58,498 nt of DNA from Oscillospiraceae bacterium (lineage in GTDB: Bacteria > Bacillota_A > Clostridia > Oscillospirales > Oscillospiraceae). The notes beneath the pieces are model-generated. The model was not told the DNA's origin, ran no database searches, and saw only the letters and a list, made by a program, of their open reading frames with translations. Shown piece after piece: positions 56,284-58,498 of this stretch (position 1 is the first letter of the stretch; each line of letters begins with the position of its first letter). A program made the translations under genes and the position numbers. Location of the stretch: the NCBI GenBank assembly GCA_021771675.1, contig JAETOP010000008.1, positions 1-58,498 of the forward strand, in the 5' to 3' direction.

Positions 56284-56434
56284 TGAAAAACCTCCTTTTT
56301 TCGTTGGCTTCCGTCCTGAAAAAAGGCAGCACCCAGAAATTCGGATGCTGCCTTAGCTGCCGCAGAAGGGCAAAGAAAAAGACGCTTCCAGCGTCCTTCT
56401 GCGGCTGTTTTCAGTTTTGCTTACAGTTTTGAGC
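56284..56434 (-). promoter_or_regulatory. Transfer-operon leader with two hairpins, second a terminator
   Basis: After the promoter at 56441-56469 the minus transcript first forms an 11-bp stem (56359-56369 with 56395-56405) with an inner GACGC/GCGTC helix. It then forms AAGGCAGCA/TGCTGCCTT (56323-56331 with 56346-56354) followed directly by TTTTTTCAGG. The second is a standard rho-independent terminator placed before the ribosome site of the VirB2-like gene. This is the layout of transcription attenuation for the type IV secretion operon. Confidence 0.7.
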
Positions 56435-56440
56435 ATACTT

Positions 56441-56469
56441 ATTTTAGCATATAAGGATTTACGCTTCAA
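56441..56469 (-). promoter_or_regulatory. Promoter of the type IV secretion operon
   Basis: On the minus strand TTGAAG (56464-56469) and TAAAAT (56441-56446) are 17 bp apart, in the A+T-rich spacer after the gene at 56509. It lies about 160 bases upstream of the first channel gene. Confidence 0.65.
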
Positions 56470-56508
56470 TAGCAAAACCCTGCCAATGCTACGCCAAAAC
56501 CGTGCCAA

Positions 56509-57048
56509 TTATCTGCCACCTGCCTCTGTGGGGAAAAATTGCTCCAAAACCTGCAAGCTGTCCTGCGCCGTGTAGCCCCACAGAACAGAGCTTAACGCCT
56601 CAATCGCCTCTTTCCGACGGCGGTAGTAGGTGCGGAAGCTGATGTCGTGGATGTGGGGACGCAGCTGTTCGATGATCTCCTCCACATTTTTGAGCTGCTG
56701 GGGAGACAGGTAGGTATAGTGCAGGAGCCAGTAGTACGCCTCCCCGTTCTTGTGCCGGGTGCGGAGCAGATCAACCGCATTCTGTACCAGCGTGAGCATT
56801 TTGTGACTGCGCTCAATGCACTGGGCCTGGTGCTCAATGTCCGTGCCGCCCAAGTCCGCGCCGGCCAGATAGATGGACTCCAGGAAGTCCTCAATGCTGG
56901 TATCATATTCGATCTGAAACTGCGTCCTGACCTGCTGGACGGACAGCTCCAGGCTCCAGACCACATCTCGGTACTTCTTCAGCAGCTTCCAGGTGTTGTG
57001 GTAACGGGGGTCCTCCGTCACCTTGCGCTCAACCTTTTTCCTTGCCAT
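56509..57048 (-). CDS. ArpU/RinA-like helical regulator candidate
   Basis: The 179-residue protein is all helical (YHNTWKLLKKYRDVVWSLELSVQQVRTQFQ, in part) and ends with ISFRTYYRRRKEAIEALSSVLWG. That last segment resembles the C-terminal helix-turn-helix-like part of ArpU/RinA phage regulators, a sigma-like group that controls late genes. AAGGAG lies nine bases before the ATG at 57048. It sits between the winged-helix gene and the transfer-operon promoter, so it may control that promoter or its attenuator. The family link is tentative. Confidence 0.55.
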   Translation of the reverse strand: MARKKVERKVTEDPRYHNTWKLLKKYRDVVWSLELSVQQVRTQFQIEYDTSIEDFLESIYLAGADLGGTDIEHQAQCIERSHKMLTLVQNAVDLLRTRHKNGEAYYWLLHYTYLSPQQLKNVEEIIEQLRPHIHDISFRTYYRRRKEAIEALSSVLWGYTAQDSLQVLEQFFPTEAGGR

Positions 57049-57063
57049 TGTGGAATACTCCTT

Positions 57064-58203
57064 TCAAAAGTTTGTTGATATTGGGGTCATGGTAAGTTCA
57101 AAGCTGTAAATCGGATGATTGTTTCCACATTGAATCACCATGCCAATCTTGAGAACATTTGTTTGCTCGCCATCCCTCTCTACTGCTTCCATGCAGTCGC
57201 CGGATAAGGGATATAACTTAACAGTGGATTTGGGGCAGTGAAAGCAGGAAATCCCTTGCGTCTCAAGGACTTGCGCCACTTTTTGGACAATGCGTTCCAC
57301 CTGCGATTTTGAAACGCTAATGAGCTGGTCTGAAACGCAGACTCTGGGATTGTCCGGGATATTGTCTACTGTGTCCGTGTCATCCGGGAGCTGGAGCTTG
57401 ATATTCAGAGACATGGCAACCTCGTCCTTGTCCACCATCACATCAGACACCTGGAACATCGTGGACAGATAGCTGTTCAGATAGATCACGCTGCCGGTAC
57501 GGCCTGGGAAAGACATGAGTGTAAGATAATCCAGGTCAGCCAGCTTTTTCAGCAGCCGTCCGACTGTGGAGCGGGAGAGGCCCCACCGCTGGGCGAGATC
57601 GGAGTAATTCAACAGCGGATTGCCTGTACCGTTTCTGAGGTAGACCACCGGGCCAACCTCAGAGCCAAGCACCTGGTTGTCCTTATAGATGGCGGAGAGC
57701 CACAGATCCAGCACCACGTCCATCTCAGACGCCTTGCCATAGCTGATCAGCTCCGTAGCGACGGCAATGGGCATAAAGAAGAAGCCGCTTTCCTTTTGGC
57801 AGGGGCAGTTGTAGTCCAGCACCGTGTTGTGCTTGCGCCAGCCCTTGATGCTGTACTTGACCAGATGGCCGTGGCCCAGTTGGGTAAAGGTAATAAGCTG
57901 CCGGTCCTGGAGGGTCTTCAGGATGGACAGGGCCTTATGCTGGAACCGGACACGAAAGCAAGCCGCCAGCTCACTGACCCGGCAGACCCACTCGCCTGGG
58001 TAGACGGTGTAAGTGATGCCGTCCAGCCGGCGGTAGGAGGTTCGGAAATTGGCATAGGAGCAGAGGACGGTATAATAAAAAAGACCGGAGCCTCCGTTGG
58101 TTCGGATGCTCCGGTCTGCGATCAGGGTTTGGACAAATTCTCGGTAGATGCGGCAGCGTGGGTAGTCCACAACCTGCTTGATTTCTAGCTGATAGTCTGG
58201 CAT
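57064..58203 (-). CDS. Winged-helix replication-initiator-like protein
   Basis: The 379-residue product has an N-terminal part (SGLFYYTVLCSYANFRTSYRRLDGITYTVYPGEWVCRVSELAACFRVRFQHKALSILKTLQD, in part) with a helix-turn-helix, and a second winged helix near residue 205 (YSDLAQRWGLSRSTVGRLLKKLADLDYLTLMSF). This double winged-helix build resembles replication initiators or MarR-like regulators of ICEs and plasmids. It is the first gene of the block and may regulate its neighbours or start element replication. AAGGAG precedes the ATG at 58203 by eight bases. Confidence 0.6.
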   Translation of the reverse strand: MPDYQLEIKQVVDYPRCRIYREFVQTLIADRSIRTNGGSGLFYYTVLCSYANFRTSYRRLDGITYTVYPGEWVCRVSELAACFRVRFQHKALSILKTLQDRQLITFTQLGHGHLVKYSIKGWRKHNTVLDYNCPCQKESGFFFMPIAVATELISYGKASEMDVVLDLWLSAIYKDNQVLGSEVGPVVYLRNGTGNPLLNYSDLAQRWGLSRSTVGRLLKKLADLDYLTLMSFPGRTGSVIYLNSYLSTMFQVSDVMVDKDEVAMSLNIKLQLPDDTDTVDNIPDNPRVCVSDQLISVSKSQVERIVQKVAQVLETQGISCFHCPKSTVKLYPLSGDCMEAVERDGEQTNVLKIGMVIQCGNNHPIYSFELTMTPISTNF

Positions 58204-58498
58204 TTATAGTTCTCCTTTTCATCGACTTAATTAAAGCGGAATCATTTGAGTTCCTATTTCCATTACTTGCAGGGGTGCAGCTATAAAACTACACCCCTGC
58301 TTTTTGTCACCTCTTTCTAGCTATGTATTGGACGTCCCCTGCCCCGGAAGCAGAGAGTCTGTACTGGCGAAAGTAGCCATTGAACGCCTGCGCTTGACGT
58401 TCTACCCGTTTTCCTGGTCAATGGAATTTAGGGCAGGCACCGGAAAGCCTTGCAAATCAAGGGTTTCCTGTGTTGTCCCTATTATAACTCACTACCAT
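58204..58498 (-). promoter_or_regulatory. Leader region of the winged-helix gene with hairpin and -10 box
   Basis: The 295 bases hold no gene. GCAGGGGTG (58269-58277) and CACCCCTGC (58292-58300) form a hairpin followed by TTTTTGTC on the plus strand, so it can stop plus-strand transcripts. On the minus strand a TATAAT box (58481-58486) could start the leftward operon, with its -35 outside the window. The stretch between, about 58310-58470, contains no recognisable motif. Confidence 0.5.

Overview
The window looks like a gut Clostridia genome (Oscillospiraceae/Lachnospiraceae type). Genes have strong Shine-Dalgarno sites with some TTG and GTG starts, base composition is moderately G+C-rich, and most protein families are those of Firmicutes conjugative elements. 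From about 3.2 kb to the right edge it is almost entirely an integrative conjugative element (ICE), read mainly leftward (minus strand). No integrase, excisionase, recognisable relaxase, tRNA, rRNA, CRISPR array or insertion sequence was seen, so the element must extend beyond this window. Genus is an inference.

Left flank (1-3.1 kb): a cut-off GntR regulator with an operator over its promoter, a MATE exporter, an A+T-rich flavin-binding stress protein, and a MerR regulator with a GyrI-like domain behind a 19-bp-spacer promoter. A two-way terminator at 3133-3171 separates this group from the element.

Accessory and maintenance half (3.2-29 kb, mostly minus): a small HTH protein and sigma-like factor, an AAA ATPase with DUF4143, a complete NifS-like cysteine desulfurase, a 1013-residue DNA methylase-helicase fusion, a run of small cysteine-rich zinc-ribbon proteins, a YkgJ-type protein, a pentapeptide-repeat protein, further sigma-like factors, a DUF932 protein, and a single-stranded-DNA-binding protein (SSB) behind a structured leader RNA. 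The SSB and a 279-residue neighbour end in nearly the same peptide.

Cargo patch (29-33.5 kb): a DUF2200-DUF1801 fusion, an Rpn-family nuclease followed by a detached second copy of its C-terminal region, and a tiny zinc ribbon with an MmcQ/YjbR protein. Several of these have their own promoters on the plus strand.

Transfer half (31.5-58.2 kb, minus): starting at the right, a winged-helix protein, an ArpU-like protein, a two-helix pilin-like protein, a VirB6/TrbL-like channel protein, a large secreted scaffold-like protein, the VirB4 ATPase, three accessory proteins, the VirD4 coupling ATPase, an S1-like protein, a membrane protein, a secreted sortase, a CAP-domain protein, a 2450-residue thioester and Cna_B-repeat adhesin ending exactly at LPKTGY, an HD-GYP phosphodiesterase and a membrane-anchored C39 peptidase. 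Together these give a type IV secretion machine, its wall-opening enzyme and a sortase-linked surface adhesin. Two non-coding spacers lie inside this block. The one between virB4 and the DUF5697-like gene carries CGTAY-type repeats phased at exactly 11 bp around a 15-bp inverted repeat and is the strongest candidate for an undescribed cis-acting site.

A recurring layout runs through the element: a G+C-rich hairpin, often with a U-run, sits just upstream of the ribosome binding site of the next gene. This suggests that transcript level is adjusted at many points by termination or processing.
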